Shown here piece after piece: positions 35,798-44,894 of a DNA stretch of 64,000 nucleotides; the stretch's first letter is position 1; every line of letters begins with the position of its first letter. The translations under genes and the position numbers were made by a program. The stretch spans positions 106,658 through 170,657 of the forward strand of contig NZ_RXMA01000003.1 of the NCBI RefSeq assembly GCF_003966125.1, read 5' to 3'. The stretch is from Azospirillum griseum. Lineage in GTDB: Bacteria > Pseudomonadota > Alphaproteobacteria > Azospirillales > Azospirillaceae. Under the pieces are notes generated by a model that saw only the letters and a list, made by a program, of their open reading frames with translations, did not search any database and had not been told where the DNA came from.

Positions 35798-37945
35798 TCA
35801 CTTCTCGGTCAGGGCGGTGATGCCGGTCCAACCCGGTTCCGGGGCGTGGCCGCACCGCGCCTCGGCCTTGCGCAGCATGGTGGCGGCCGCCGGGTCGGTG
35901 GCGGCGAGGTCGCGGAACCCCGCCGCCGCCGCGTCGAAGCGTCCGGCCTGCCAATCAGCCAGCGCGCGGGCGTAGGCCGCCCGGCGGGCGCGGTCCGCCG
36001 GATCGGCGCGGCGGGCGTCGGACAGCGGTTCGAAGATCGCCACCGGTTCGCCCCGCCCCACCACCTGGACGATGTCGAGCGGGCGGAAGGCGTCGGGATC
36101 GCCGTGGCGGGCCGCCGTCTCGCCGCTGACCATCATCGGCGTGTGGTAATATTTGTTGGCCCCTTCCAGGCGGGAGGCCAGATTGACCGTGTCGCCCATC
36201 ACCGTGTAGTTGAAGCGGCGCGGCGAGCCGATGTTGCCGATCAGCGCCGGGCCGCTGGCCAGCCCGATGCGGGCGGAGCCGCGCCCGCTGTCGGTCGCCA
36301 GCAGGGTGGGATCCTCCTCCATCGCGCGGGCCATCGCCAACGCCGCGTCCACCGCCGCGCGGGCGTGGTTGTCCAGCGTGTGGGGCGCGCCAAACACGGC
36401 CAGCACGGCGTCACCGATGTATTTGTCGACAAAGCCGCCATGGGCCTCGACGATGTCGGTCATCACCGTGAAATAGCGGTTCAGCACCAGAACCAGGGCT
36501 TCCGGCTCCATCCCCTCCGACATTTTGGTGAAACCGGCGATGTCGGAAAACAGGATGGTCAGCTCGCGTTCCTCCCCGCCCAGGCTGGGGGATTGGCCGG
36601 ACGCGATCATGTCGTCGATCAGCGAGCCGGGCAGATAGAGCTTGAAGGCGTTGCGGATTCGCCGCTGGTCGCGGTCGAGCACGGCAAAGCGGAAGCCCAG
36701 CAGCAGCGGAAACACCAGCGCCACCCCCACCACCCCTTGCAGATAGGGCAGCACCAACCCGGCCTGGAAGGATTCCACCGCCACCCCGCTCCACAGCGCC
36801 ACCACCCCCAGCAGCCCAAGCGCGGCCAGCGCCGGGCGGGTGGCGAGCGTGATGGCGGCGGCCAGCCCGGCCAACAGCAGGATCAGGCCAAAACCGACCG
36901 GCGCGCCGGTCTCCGCCAGCCCGTCGCGGGCCATCAGGTTGGAAATCGCCGCCGCGTGGATGAACACGCCGGGAATGGAATCGCGCCGCAGCCCGGCGAC
37001 GTACAGGTCGCTCACCACCGGCAGGGCGCAGCGTTCGGGCAGGTTGACGCCCTCCGGCTTCGTCACCCAACGGTTGGAGGACAGCTTGCGGTCCTCCACA
37101 TCCAGGACGGTGCCGACCATCACCGCCTTGCCCTTGAAATGCTTTTCAAAAAAGGCGGTGTTGCCCGCTTCGGCGCAGGCGTGCAGATCGGCCAGGGAAT
37201 AGGTGGGGATGGCCCCCGCCACCGTCGCGTGGTTGACCAGCATGCGGTTGCTGGTCCCGCCCGGCAGGCGGTAGCCCGCCAGACTCAGGCCGCCATCGGC
37301 GTCGCGCACCAGCGGCGCACCCAGCGCGCGGGACGCCACCTCCGCCGCCATGCCGGGTTCCGGGCGCGGCGGCCCGCCCTGGGAGTCGGTGACGAGCAGC
37401 GTGATCGGGATGCGCCGCAGCACCCCGTCGGGATCCTCCACCAGATTGACCGAGCGGATGTTGCCCGCCCCCGCCGCGATCATGTAGCCGCGATAAGGCA
37501 TCAACGGGTTGCTCTGGTGCTGAACCTTGGCCAGAACCAGCCGCCCCTCCTTGCCGCCCCGGCGCAGGGTGAGCAGATACTCGCGCTCGAAACCGGGAAT
37601 CAGCGTTTCGACCGAGGTCGGGTGCACAAGATCGAGGCCGATGGCCGTCGCCCCGCCGTCCAGCATCCCGGCCAGCGCCTTGCCCAGCTTCGGCCCCCAC
37701 AGGGCTTGCGGCGTCCCGGCGAAGGGCGGGCGGCGGTAGGTTTCCTCGTCGATCCCCACCACCACCACCGGCGAGGGGCTGGGCGCGGGTTTCGGCCCGT
37801 GCACCATCTCCCGCAGCCGATACAGCGTGTCGATCGACGGCCCTTGCAGCGAGGCGCTGAACAGCGCGACCATGACCGCCGCCAGCAGCGGGGTCATGGC
37901 CCCCAACAGGATCAGGCGCGCGCGCCGGGTCAATCGGATCGTCAC
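35798..37945 (-). CDS. CHASE2-domain class III adenylate/guanylate cyclase
   Basis: 715 residues. After an N-terminal membrane segment (about 11-30) comes a periplasmic CHASE2 sensor (about 35-320; VVVVGIDEETYRR, GGATAIGLDLVHP, the NHATVAGAIPTYS region, FKGKAVMVGTVL), then three membrane segments (about 335-410) and a class III cyclase domain (about 460-640) with metal-binding LFSDIAGFTKMSEG and KYIGDAVLAVFG, plus NYTVMGDTVNLASRLEG. A TPR-like tail of about 60 residues follows. The start is GTG 37945. It lies 13 bp after the FecR-like gene and 3 bp before the TpsB gene. It probably makes cAMP in response to a periplasmic signal; the substrate (ATP or GTP) cannot be read with certainty. Confidence 0.95.
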   Translation of the reverse strand: MTIRLTRRARLILLGAMTPLLAAVMVALFSASLQGPSIDTLYRLREMVHGPKPAPSPSPVVVVGIDEETYRRPPFAGTPQALWGPKLGKALAGMLDGGATAIGLDLVHPTSVETLIPGFEREYLLTLRRGGKEGRLVLAKVQHQSNPLMPYRGYMIAAGAGNIRSVNLVEDPDGVLRRIPITLLVTDSQGGPPRPEPGMAAEVASRALGAPLVRDADGGLSLAGYRLPGGTSNRMLVNHATVAGAIPTYSLADLHACAEAGNTAFFEKHFKGKAVMVGTVLDVEDRKLSSNRWVTKPEGVNLPERCALPVVSDLYVAGLRRDSIPGVFIHAAAISNLMARDGLAETGAPVGFGLILLLAGLAAAITLATRPALAALGLLGVVALWSGVAVESFQAGLVLPYLQGVVGVALVFPLLLGFRFAVLDRDQRRIRNAFKLYLPGSLIDDMIASGQSPSLGGEERELTILFSDIAGFTKMSEGMEPEALVLVLNRYFTVMTDIVEAHGGFVDKYIGDAVLAVFGAPHTLDNHARAAVDAALAMARAMEEDPTLLATDSGRGSARIGLASGPALIGNIGSPRRFNYTVMGDTVNLASRLEGANKYYHTPMMVSGETAARHGDPDAFRPLDIVQVVGRGEPVAIFEPLSDARRADPADRARRAAYARALADWQAGRFDAAAAGFRDLAATDPAAATMLRKAEARCGHAPEPGWTGITALTEK

Positions 37946-37958
37946 ACGCGGGCCGTGG

Positions 37959-38630
37959 TCAGAAGCGGATCAGACGGCCCAGCGCCGGACCCGCCTCGTC
38001 CTTGGCCTGGGGGTCGATCTTGACGATGTAGGATTTGCTCCCGGCGGTGAGCTTGTAAAGGCCACCGGCCACCAGGGCCGTCCCGCTCTTGGCGGTGTCG
38101 AGCGTGGTCCCGGCGACCTCCACCGTGATCGGGGCCGCTTCCTCGTCCAACCGCTCGACCCGCACCGGGCCGGGGGCCGACAGGACCAGCAAAGGTCGGG
38201 TCTTGTAGAGCGTCAAATCGGGTTTCGGCTTGGCCCCCGGCAGCGCCACGGTGACGCTGCGGAACACCGTCACCCCCGCCTTGCCGCTTTCGCTCGCGGC
38301 CAGCAGCAGTTTGCCGCCGTCGCAGGGCAGGGTGTGCCGGTCCACCTTGCCGTCGGACACCTCGGATTGCCGCGTGCCGATGGTGACGGTTCCGCCCAGG
38401 ATGGTTTCGTTCACGCAGGAATCGAGGTAGCTGAGGGTCAGGCTCTTGCCAGCCGGAAGCGTGACCGTCTGCCCGACGTTCAGGTAATCCATCGGCTGGA
38501 CCCCGGTCACGCCATCGGACACATCCTCCACCAGCGCGACGGGACCGGCGGCGGCGGTCGAAACGGTCCCAAGGCACAGCGCGGATCCGACGGCCAGCGC
38601 CGCAAGGAAGGTGTGGGACGTCACGGTCAT
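37959..38630 (-). CDS. Exported FecR-like domain protein
   Basis: 223 residues with a signal peptide (1-28, ending TAAAG) and then a small beta-rich FecR-type domain: PMDYLNVGQTVTLPAGKSLT, LSYLDSCVNETI, GTVTIG. Two cysteines (in SYLDSCVNE and TLPCDGG) could form a disulfide. It is not an anti-sigma factor like FecR itself, because there is no cytoplasmic part or membrane helix beyond the signal. ATG 38630 was chosen with GGAGGA upstream. First gene of the operon FecR-like, cyclase, TpsB, exoprotein. A periplasmic partner of the CHASE2 sensor or of the secretion system is plausible but inferred. Confidence 0.8.
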   Translation of the reverse strand: MTVTSHTFLAALAVGSALCLGTVSTAAAGPVALVEDVSDGVTGVQPMDYLNVGQTVTLPAGKSLTLSYLDSCVNETILGGTVTIGTRQSEVSDGKVDRHTLPCDGGKLLLAASESGKAGVTVFRSVTVALPGAKPKPDLTLYKTRPLLVLSAPGPVRVERLDEEAAPITVEVAGTTLDTAKSGTALVAGGLYKLTAGSKSYIVKIDPQAKDEAGPALGRLIRF

Positions 38631-38929
38631 GATGGACAGATCCTCCGGTACACGGGCGGGACACGCATGGGCAGGGGCAAACGGCGTCCCCCAGCCCAAA
38701 CGGACAACACCGAATCATCCTTAGCGAAGTTACCGAGTCACTTCAAACCCCTTCACAGCGTCCGGCGATGGCGGATCAGCGGCCATTGGAAGCAGCCCGC
38801 CGATTGTCATGAAACCGCAACACAGACGCAACCATCGCGTCATCGCCCATGGCTATTCTGCGCCATCGCGTGTGTCCCATCGGCACACCGGCGTATGACA
38901 TCGACTGGAAAGAGGCAGGTTGGCGCGCC
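38631..38929. promoter_or_regulatory. Divergent promoter region of the secretion operon and phoU
   Basis: 299 bp between the FecR-like gene (minus) and phoU (plus). The part around 38700-38760 is less GC-rich and is the likely promoter of the four-gene operon. I see no clear operator or pho box. Confidence 0.4.
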
Positions 38930-39706
38930 ATGGGCACGGAACACATCGTCCGCTCTTTCGCACAGGAGTTGCAACGCCTCTCCAACCTCATCGCCCAGAT
39001 GGGCGGGGTGGCCGAAGCCCAGGTGGAGGCCGCCGTCAAGGCGGTGGCGCGGCGGGATGTCGGCCTGGCCACCCAGGTCATGCAGGCCGATGCCCGGCTC
39101 GACGCCTATGAACGCGACATCGACGCCGAGGCCGTCCGTTTGCTGGCGCTGCGCCAGCCGATGGCGCAGGATCTGCGGGAAATCGTGTCGTCGCTGAAGA
39201 TCGCCGCCGATCTGGAGCGGATCGGCGATTACGCCGCCAACATCGCCAAACGGTCGCTGGCCCTGGCGCAATTGCCGGTGGCCCGCCCGGCGGTGGCGAT
39301 CCCGCGCATGGGCCGTCTGGTCGAATCGATCATGAAGGACGTGTTGGACGCCTACACCGAACGCGACGTGCAAAAGGCCATCGCGGCGTGGGAGCGGGAC
39401 GAGGAACTGGACGATCTTTACACCAGCCTGTTCCGCGAGGGGCTGACCTATATGATGGAAGACCCGCGCAACATCACGCCCTGCACCCATCTGCTGTTCA
39501 TGGCCAAGAACATGGAGCGGATCGGCGACCACGCCACCAACATCGCCGAAACCATCCATTATCTGGTCGTCGGCACGCCGCTGGCGCTCAACCGCCCGAA
39601 AAGCGACGGATCCAGCTTCGCCGTGGTGTCGCCGCTGGCCGCCGGGCTGCCCGGGGCGCTGGCCGAAGCGCTGGGCGTGGACGAGGCCAGCAACGACGCG
39701 ATGTAA
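38930..39706 (+). CDS. phoU: Phosphate signalling protein PhoU
   Basis: 258 residues, two three-helix bundles. Metal-binding repeats are seen as DLERIGDYAANIAKR (about 95-110) and NMERIGDHATNIAE (about 192-205), the ExxxDH/D-type signature of PhoU. PhoU couples the Pst phosphate transporter to the PhoR/PhoB system and restrains phosphate uptake. Here it stands alone: no pst or phoB genes are adjacent. ATG 38930 follows AGGCAGG; an in-frame upstream ATG at 38849 would add 27 residues of atypical sequence. The C-terminal 25 residues extend past the usual end. Convergent with the LysR gene. Confidence 0.94.
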   Translation: MGTEHIVRSFAQELQRLSNLIAQMGGVAEAQVEAAVKAVARRDVGLATQVMQADARLDAYERDIDAEAVRLLALRQPMAQDLREIVSSLKIAADLERIGDYAANIAKRSLALAQLPVARPAVAIPRMGRLVESIMKDVLDAYTERDVQKAIAAWERDEELDDLYTSLFREGLTYMMEDPRNITPCTHLLFMAKNMERIGDHATNIAETIHYLVVGTPLALNRPKSDGSSFAVVSPLAAGLPGALAEALGVDEASNDAM

Positions 39707-39733
39707 CGCCGTTTCACTCCCCTCCCGATCCCC

Positions 39734-40630
39734 TCACCGCCCCTTGCCGACGGCGTCGAGCAGCCAGCGGCGGAAGGCGGCGAGCGGCGGGTGGTTGGAC
39801 TTGCTGCGCGGGTGGACCAGATAATAGGCCCGCGCGCTGCGGTGGGGCCGGTCCAGCGCCGGGATCAGGCTGCCGTCGCGCAACTCCCCCTGCACCAGCA
39901 GCGTCGGCAGCAGGGCCACGCCCAAACCCGCCTCCGCCGCCTGCGCGGTGGTGATGAACTGTTCGAAGAACATCCCGGCCCCGGTGCGCGCCGCCAGCCC
40001 CTGCGCGGTGAACCAGTCGGCCCAGGCGTCGGCCCGCGTGCTGGTGTGCAGCAGCGGCAGGGCGATCAAATCCGCCGGTTCGGTGATCGGGTGGGCCTGA
40101 AGGAAGGACGGGGCGCAGACCGGCAACACCTCCTCATCCAGCAGATGATCGCACACGGCGTCGGGCCAATCGTCCAACCCGTAATGGATGGCGGCGTCCA
40201 GATCATGGGTGCGGAAATCGAAGGGGGCCAGCTTGGTGGTGAAATGGATCACCACATGGGGGTGCGCCTCCTGAAAGGCGGGCAGGCGCGGCACCAGCCA
40301 ACGGGTGCCGAAGGTCGGCAGGATGGCCAGATTGAGTTCGCCGCCCTTGGGGGCCGCGATGGTCCGCACCGTCGCCGCCGCGATCTGGCGCAGCGCGTCG
40401 CGGATCGGATCGGCGTAGAGCGCGCCGGTCGGCGTCAGGGTCACGCGCTGGTCCTTGCGGACGAACAGCGGCGTGCCGATCTGCGCCTCCAACGCCTTGA
40501 TCTGGCGGCTGACCGCCCCTTGGGTCAGGGACAGCTCGTTGGCGGCGGCGGTGAAACTGCCGGTGCGCGCCGCCGCCTCAAAGGCGGTCAGCGCGCTCAT
40601 CGACGGCAGGAGGCGGCGTTGCAGATCCAT
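39734..40630 (-). CDS. LysR family regulator (GcvA/AmpR type)
   Basis: 298 residues. The N-terminal winged helix (about 5-65; FEAAARTGSFTAAANELSLT, GAVSRQIKALE) is followed by a substrate-binding domain of the GcvA subgroup (FGTRWLVPRLPAF near 105). It is transcribed divergently from the TPP enzyme and dehydrogenase genes with 113 bp between starts, the classic LysR layout, so it most likely activates that pair in response to a pathway intermediate. The inducer is unknown. Confidence 0.94.
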   Translation of the reverse strand: MDLQRRLLPSMSALTAFEAAARTGSFTAAANELSLTQGAVSRQIKALEAQIGTPLFVRKDQRVTLTPTGALYADPIRDALRQIAAATVRTIAAPKGGELNLAILPTFGTRWLVPRLPAFQEAHPHVVIHFTTKLAPFDFRTHDLDAAIHYGLDDWPDAVCDHLLDEEVLPVCAPSFLQAHPITEPADLIALPLLHTSTRADAWADWFTAQGLAARTGAGMFFEQFITTAQAAEAGLGVALLPTLLVQGELRDGSLIPALDRPHRSARAYYLVHPRSKSNHPPLAAFRRWLLDAVGKGR

Positions 40631-40743
40631 CCCACATCATTACCACAGCTCATGACCCCCGGAAAGAAAGTCGGTTGCGGGATGGCGCGCAAGGGCGCAA
40701 CGTTGGCAGCGTCGCGGATTGGGACAGACAGGACGAGGACGCA

Positions 40744-42402
40744 ATGAAGAGCGGCGGGCAGTTGATCGTCGAAGCGCTGGAAGCGCAGGGCGTGCGGCGG
40801 GTGTTTGGCGTGCCGGGCGAGAGCTATCTCGCCGTGCTGGACGCGCTGCACGACAGCCCGATCGACATGGTGGTCTGCCGCCACGAGGGCGGTGCGGCGA
40901 TGGCCGCCGAGGCCCACGCCAAGCTGACCGGCCGCCCCGGCGTCTGCCTCGTCACCCGTGGGCCGGGGGCCACCAACGCGGCGTCCGGCATCCACGTCGC
41001 CCAGCAGGACGAAACCCCGCTGGTCGTGCTGATCGGCCAGATCGAACGCGGGATGCGCGGGCGCGACGCCTTCCAGGAGGTCGATTACGGACGCCTGTTC
41101 GGCGGCATGGCCAAATGGGTGGCCGAAATCGACAGCGCCGACCGCGTGCCGGAAATGATCTCCCGCGCCTTTCACACCGCCATGGCCGGACGCCCCGGCC
41201 CGGTCGTGCTGGCCCTGCCGGAAGACACGCTGACCGAGTTGGCCGACGTCGCCGTCGCCCCGCGCGCCGAGCCGGTGGACAGCGCCCCCACCCCGGCCCA
41301 GGTCGCGCGCTTCGCCGAGCTGCTGGCCCAGGCCGAACGCCCGCTGCTGGTCGTCGGCGGGTCGCGCTGGACCGAGGAATCGGTGGCGTCCCTGCGCGGC
41401 TTTGCCGAAAAGCTGTCGCTGCCGGTGGCCGTCACCTTCCGCCGCCAGATGCTGTTCGATCACAACCACCCGCTTTACGCCGGTGACATCGGGTTGGGCA
41501 TCAACCCGAAGCTCTCCGCGCTGGTCGCCGACAGCGATCTGCTGATTCTGCTGGGCGATCGCTTCTCCGAAGTGCCGTCGCAAAGCTACACGCTGCTCGG
41601 CATTCCCCATGCGGACAAGGCGGTGGTCCATGTCCATCCTGGGGCCGAGGAGATCGGGCGCGTCGTCCGCCCGACGCTGGGCGTGGTCGCCACCCCCGCC
41701 GGGTTCCTCGACGCCGTGGCGGGCCTCGCCGTGACGCCGAAGCCCGCCTGGGCCGCCCGCGCGGAAACCGCCCGTGCCGCCTTCGAAGCCTGGAGCACCC
41801 CGCCCGCCCGCATCCCCGGCGACGTGCAGATGGGGGCCGTGATGGTGTGGCTGGACCAGACCCTGGCCGACGACGCCATCTTCACCAACGGGGCGGGCAA
41901 TTACGCCACCTGGATCCACCGCTTCCACCGCTTCCGCCGATTCAACACCCAGGCCGCTCCGGTCTGCGGCTCGATGGGCTATGGCCTGCCCGCCGCGTTG
42001 GCGGCCAAGCTGGAATTTCCCGAGCGCGACGTGATTTGCTTTGCCGGTGACGGCTGTTTCCAGATGACGGGGTTGGAGTTCGGCACCGCCGTGCAGGAGG
42101 GGGCCGCCGTCATCGTGCTGGTCATCGACAACGGCATGTACGGGACCATCCGCATGCACCAGGAGCGGGAGTATCCGGGCCGTGTGTCCGGGACCGTCCT
42201 GCGCAACCCGGATTTCGCCGCGCTGGCCCGCAGCTATGGCGGCCATGGCGAGAGCGTGACACGGACGGAGGAGTTCGCCCCGGCCTTTGAACGCGCCCGC
42301 GCGTCCGGCCTGCCCGCGATCCTGCACGTCACGATCGACCTGGAGGCCTTGACGCCGACCCGCACCCTGTCCGAAATCCGCGCCGCCGGCGCGCAGCGCT
42401 GA
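40744..42402 (+). CDS. Thiamine pyrophosphate-dependent enzyme (acetolactate synthase-like)
   Basis: 552 residues with the three-domain layout of the family: a pyrimidine-binding domain with the cofactor-activating Glu in CRHEGGAAMAAEAHAKLTG, a central domain, and the PP-binding domain with AGDGCFQM and DNGMYGTIRMHQE. True acetolactate synthases are similar, but the catabolic position beside an ALDH7 enzyme and a LysR regulator argues for a decarboxylase or lyase acting on a 2-keto acid or aldehyde. No regulatory subunit gene is near. ATG 40744 is preceded by GAGGACGC. The dehydrogenase gene follows with overlapping or very close ends. The exact substrate cannot be read. Confidence 0.9.
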   Translation: MKSGGQLIVEALEAQGVRRVFGVPGESYLAVLDALHDSPIDMVVCRHEGGAAMAAEAHAKLTGRPGVCLVTRGPGATNAASGIHVAQQDETPLVVLIGQIERGMRGRDAFQEVDYGRLFGGMAKWVAEIDSADRVPEMISRAFHTAMAGRPGPVVLALPEDTLTELADVAVAPRAEPVDSAPTPAQVARFAELLAQAERPLLVVGGSRWTEESVASLRGFAEKLSLPVAVTFRRQMLFDHNHPLYAGDIGLGINPKLSALVADSDLLILLGDRFSEVPSQSYTLLGIPHADKAVVHVHPGAEEIGRVVRPTLGVVATPAGFLDAVAGLAVTPKPAWAARAETARAAFEAWSTPPARIPGDVQMGAVMVWLDQTLADDAIFTNGAGNYATWIHRFHRFRRFNTQAAPVCGSMGYGLPAALAAKLEFPERDVICFAGDGCFQMTGLEFGTAVQEGAAVIVLVIDNGMYGTIRMHQEREYPGRVSGTVLRNPDFAALARSYGGHGESVTRTEEFAPAFERARASGLPAILHVTIDLEALTPTRTLSEIRAAGAQR

Positions 42403-42449
42403 TGTCAGTCCACGCGACGCGCACAGTTTTGTCAGAAGGAACCACCCCG

Positions 42450-43946
42450 GTGCAGCACAGCGACATCCTTTCCCGTTTCGGCATCACCTCCTCCAGCCAG
42501 ACCGGCCTGACCGCGCGGTCGCCGGTGGATGGTGCCACCCTCGCCACCGTGGCGGAGACCGATCCGGCGCTGGTCCCGGACCTCGTCGCCAACGCCGCCC
42601 GCGCGTTCGAGGCGTGGCGCGTCGTGCCCGCCCCGCGCCGGGGTGAGCTGGTCCGCCTGCTGGGCGAGGAACTGCGCGCCGCCAAGGAGGATCTGGGCCG
42701 TCTGGTGTCGCTGGAAGCCGGAAAGATCTACCAGGAAGGCTTGGGCGAAGTTCAGGAGATGATCGACATCTGCGACTTCGCCGTCGGCCTGTCGCGCCAG
42801 CTCTACGGCCTGACCATCGCGTCGGAACGCCCCGGCCACGCCATGCGCGAAACCTGGCACCCGGCGGGTCCCTGCCTGGTCATCTCCGCCTTCAACTTCC
42901 CGGTCGCGGTGTGGTCGTGGAACGCCGCGCTGGCGCTGGTCTGCGGCGATCCGGTGATCTGGAAGCCGTCGGAAAAGACCCCGCTGACCGCCGCCGCCTG
43001 TCAGGTGATCTTCGAGCGCGCCGTCGCCCGCTTCGGCGACGCCCCGGCCCATCTGAATCAGGTCGTCCAGGGTGGGCGCGCCGTGGGTGAGGCGCTGGTC
43101 GCCCATCCCGGCCTGCCGGTCGTCTCGGCCACCGGCTCCACCCGCATGGGCCGCGAGGTCGCCAAGGTGGTGGCCGAACGCTTTGGCCGCAGCATCCTGG
43201 AACTGGGCGGCAACAACGCCATGATCGTCGCCCCGTCGGCCGATCTGGACATGGCCCTGCGCGCCATCCTGTTTTCCGCCGTCGGCACCTGCGGCCAGCG
43301 CTGCACCACGCTGCGCCGCCTGATCGTCCACAAGGACGTTGCGCCGACGCTGCTGCCGCGCCTGAAGGCGGCCTACGCCACCGTTCCCATCGGCAGCCCG
43401 CTGGAATCCGGCGTGCTGATGGGGCCGCTGGTGGACGCCGACGCCTTCGCCGCCATGCAGACCGCCCTGACCAAGGCCAAGGCCGAGGGCGGCGTGGTGA
43501 CGGGGGGCGAACGCACCCTGACCGACCGTTTCCCCAACGGCTATTACGTCACCCCGGCCATCGTCGAGATGCCGGCCCAAACCGACGTCGTCCGCCACGA
43601 GACCTTCGCCCCGATCCTCTACGTCCTGACCTATGAGACGCTGGACGAGGCCATCGCCTTGCAGAACGCGGTTCCGCAAGGTCTGTCCTCCTGCATCTTC
43701 TCCACCGACGTGCGGGAAACGGAACGCTTCCTGTCGGCGGCGGGGTCGGATTGCGGGATCGCCAACGTCAACATTGGCCCCAGCGGGGCGGAAATCGGCG
43801 GGGCGTTCGGCGGTGAGAAGGAAACCGGCGGCGGGCGCGAGTCCGGCTCCGACGCCTGGAAGGCCTACATGCGCCGCCAGACCGCGACGGTGAACTACTC
43901 CTCCGCGCTGCCGCTGGCCCAGGGCATCAAGTTCGATCTGGGCTGA
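42450..43946 (+). CDS. ALDH7-type aldehyde dehydrogenase (aminoadipate semialdehyde class)
   Basis: 498 residues. Catalytic Cys285 lies in TCGQRCTTLRR and the general base in ELGGNNAMIV; FNFPVAVWSWNAALAL and GEKETGGGRESGSDAW are hallmarks of ALDH7 (antiquitin, AmaB/Pcd), which oxidise alpha-aminoadipate semialdehyde or piperideine-6-carboxylate in lysine breakdown. The GTG at 42450 was chosen because AGAAGGA lies 9 nt upstream and the protein then begins like its relatives; an ATG at 42402 overlaps the previous stop codon and would add 16 residues. Cotranscribed with the TPP enzyme. The lysine assignment is probable but no other lysine genes are present. Confidence 0.94.
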   Translation: MQHSDILSRFGITSSSQTGLTARSPVDGATLATVAETDPALVPDLVANAARAFEAWRVVPAPRRGELVRLLGEELRAAKEDLGRLVSLEAGKIYQEGLGEVQEMIDICDFAVGLSRQLYGLTIASERPGHAMRETWHPAGPCLVISAFNFPVAVWSWNAALALVCGDPVIWKPSEKTPLTAAACQVIFERAVARFGDAPAHLNQVVQGGRAVGEALVAHPGLPVVSATGSTRMGREVAKVVAERFGRSILELGGNNAMIVAPSADLDMALRAILFSAVGTCGQRCTTLRRLIVHKDVAPTLLPRLKAAYATVPIGSPLESGVLMGPLVDADAFAAMQTALTKAKAEGGVVTGGERTLTDRFPNGYYVTPAIVEMPAQTDVVRHETFAPILYVLTYETLDEAIALQNAVPQGLSSCIFSTDVRETERFLSAAGSDCGIANVNIGPSGAEIGGAFGGEKETGGGRESGSDAWKAYMRRQTATVNYSSALPLAQGIKFDLG

Positions 43947-43979
43947 TCGACCCCGCTCCATCGCACTGAATGAAGGCAT

Positions 43980-44030
43980 GAGCCGCTCCCCGCACCGCAC
44001 CGCCCAAAGGGTTGGTGCGGGGGGCGGCTC
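43980..44030. terminator. Strong bidirectional hairpin between convergent operons
   Basis: GAGCCGCTCCCCGCACC (43980-43996) pairs along all 17 positions (one G-T wobble) with 44014-44030. The plus-strand side is followed by ACGTCGTTTTT. The xdhC stop codon lies inside the right arm. Confidence 0.82.
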
Positions 44031-44853
44031 ACGTCGTTTTTGCGGCGTGGCCGGCGAAGGCGACCAGGATTTCCGCCGCGACCAGGGCGGCGATGACCTC
44101 CGGGCGCTTGTCCCCGGTCAGGGCCGCGCCAATCGGGCAGGTCAGGCCCGCCAGCGTGGCGGCGTCGCGCCCGCGCGCGGCGTACCAGCGTTCGAACCGG
44201 CTGCGCTTGGTCGCCGATCCGATCAGCCCGACGTAAGCGGCGTCGCCCCGGCGCAGCGCGGCTTCGGTCAGGTCGAAATCCAGCGCGTGGCTGTGGGTCA
44301 ACACCAGATAGCCCGCCCCGGCAGGGGCCGCCGCCAGATGGTCGAGCGGGCGGTCGCTGACCACCGCCTCCACGCCCGGCGGCAGGCGGTCGGGAAACTC
44401 CCCGGCGCGGGAATCGATCCAGCGCAGCCGCAGGGGCAAGAGGGCCAGGGCCACCGCCAGCGCCTTGCCGACATGACCGGCCCCGAACAGCAGCAGCACC
44501 GGGCGCGCGTCCGCCGCCCGCCGCTCCCCCGCCGCCAACGCGTCCTGCGTGTGCGCGTCGGCCCGCTCAACCGTCAGCGTGACATGGCCGCCGCAGCATT
44601 GGCCGATGGCCGGACCCAAGGGGACCTCCAGCCGGTCGGCGTTATGGTCGCTGTCCAGCAGGGCGCGGGCGCGCTCCACCGCCAGCCATTCCAACCGCCC
44701 GCCGCCGACGGTTCCGCGCGTGCGGTCGCGGGCCACCAGCATCGCCGCCCCGGCCTCGCGCGGGGTGGAGCCGCGCGTGTCGGCCACGGTGACGAGCGCC
44801 ACCGCGTCGCCGCGCGCCAGCCACTCGGCCAGCGTCTCCGCCAACCCGGTCAT
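44029..44853 (-). CDS. xdhC: Xanthine dehydrogenase accessory protein XdhC
   Basis: 274 residues. XdhC binds molybdenum cofactor, promotes its sulfuration, and inserts it into xanthine dehydrogenase. Seen: TRGSTPREAGAAMLV near the N-terminus, GQCCGGHVTL (the conserved Cys pair), a Rossmann-like part LLLFGAGHVGKALA, and YVGLIGSATKRSRF. Third gene of xdhABC, 41 bp after xdhB. The stop codon overlaps the terminator hairpin shared with the convergent operon. Confidence 0.95.
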   Translation of the reverse strand: MTGLAETLAEWLARGDAVALVTVADTRGSTPREAGAAMLVARDRTRGTVGGGRLEWLAVERARALLDSDHNADRLEVPLGPAIGQCCGGHVTLTVERADAHTQDALAAGERRAADARPVLLLFGAGHVGKALAVALALLPLRLRWIDSRAGEFPDRLPPGVEAVVSDRPLDHLAAAPAGAGYLVLTHSHALDFDLTEAALRRGDAAYVGLIGSATKRSRFERWYAARGRDAATLAGLTCPIGAALTGDKRPEVIAALVAAEILVAFAGHAAKTT

Positions 44854-44894
44854 CGTCTGACGCTCATTGCCCGCCGCTCATCGCCCGACATTCC

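Noticed and set aside
34436..38023. 1195-codon plus-strand open frame
   Set aside because: Antisense to the TpsB and cyclase genes, both of which have clear domains.
37959..38630. Considered the FecR-like protein as an anti-sigma factor of an ECF system
   Set aside because: It has a cleavable signal peptide, no cytoplasmic anti-sigma part, and no sigma-factor gene nearby.
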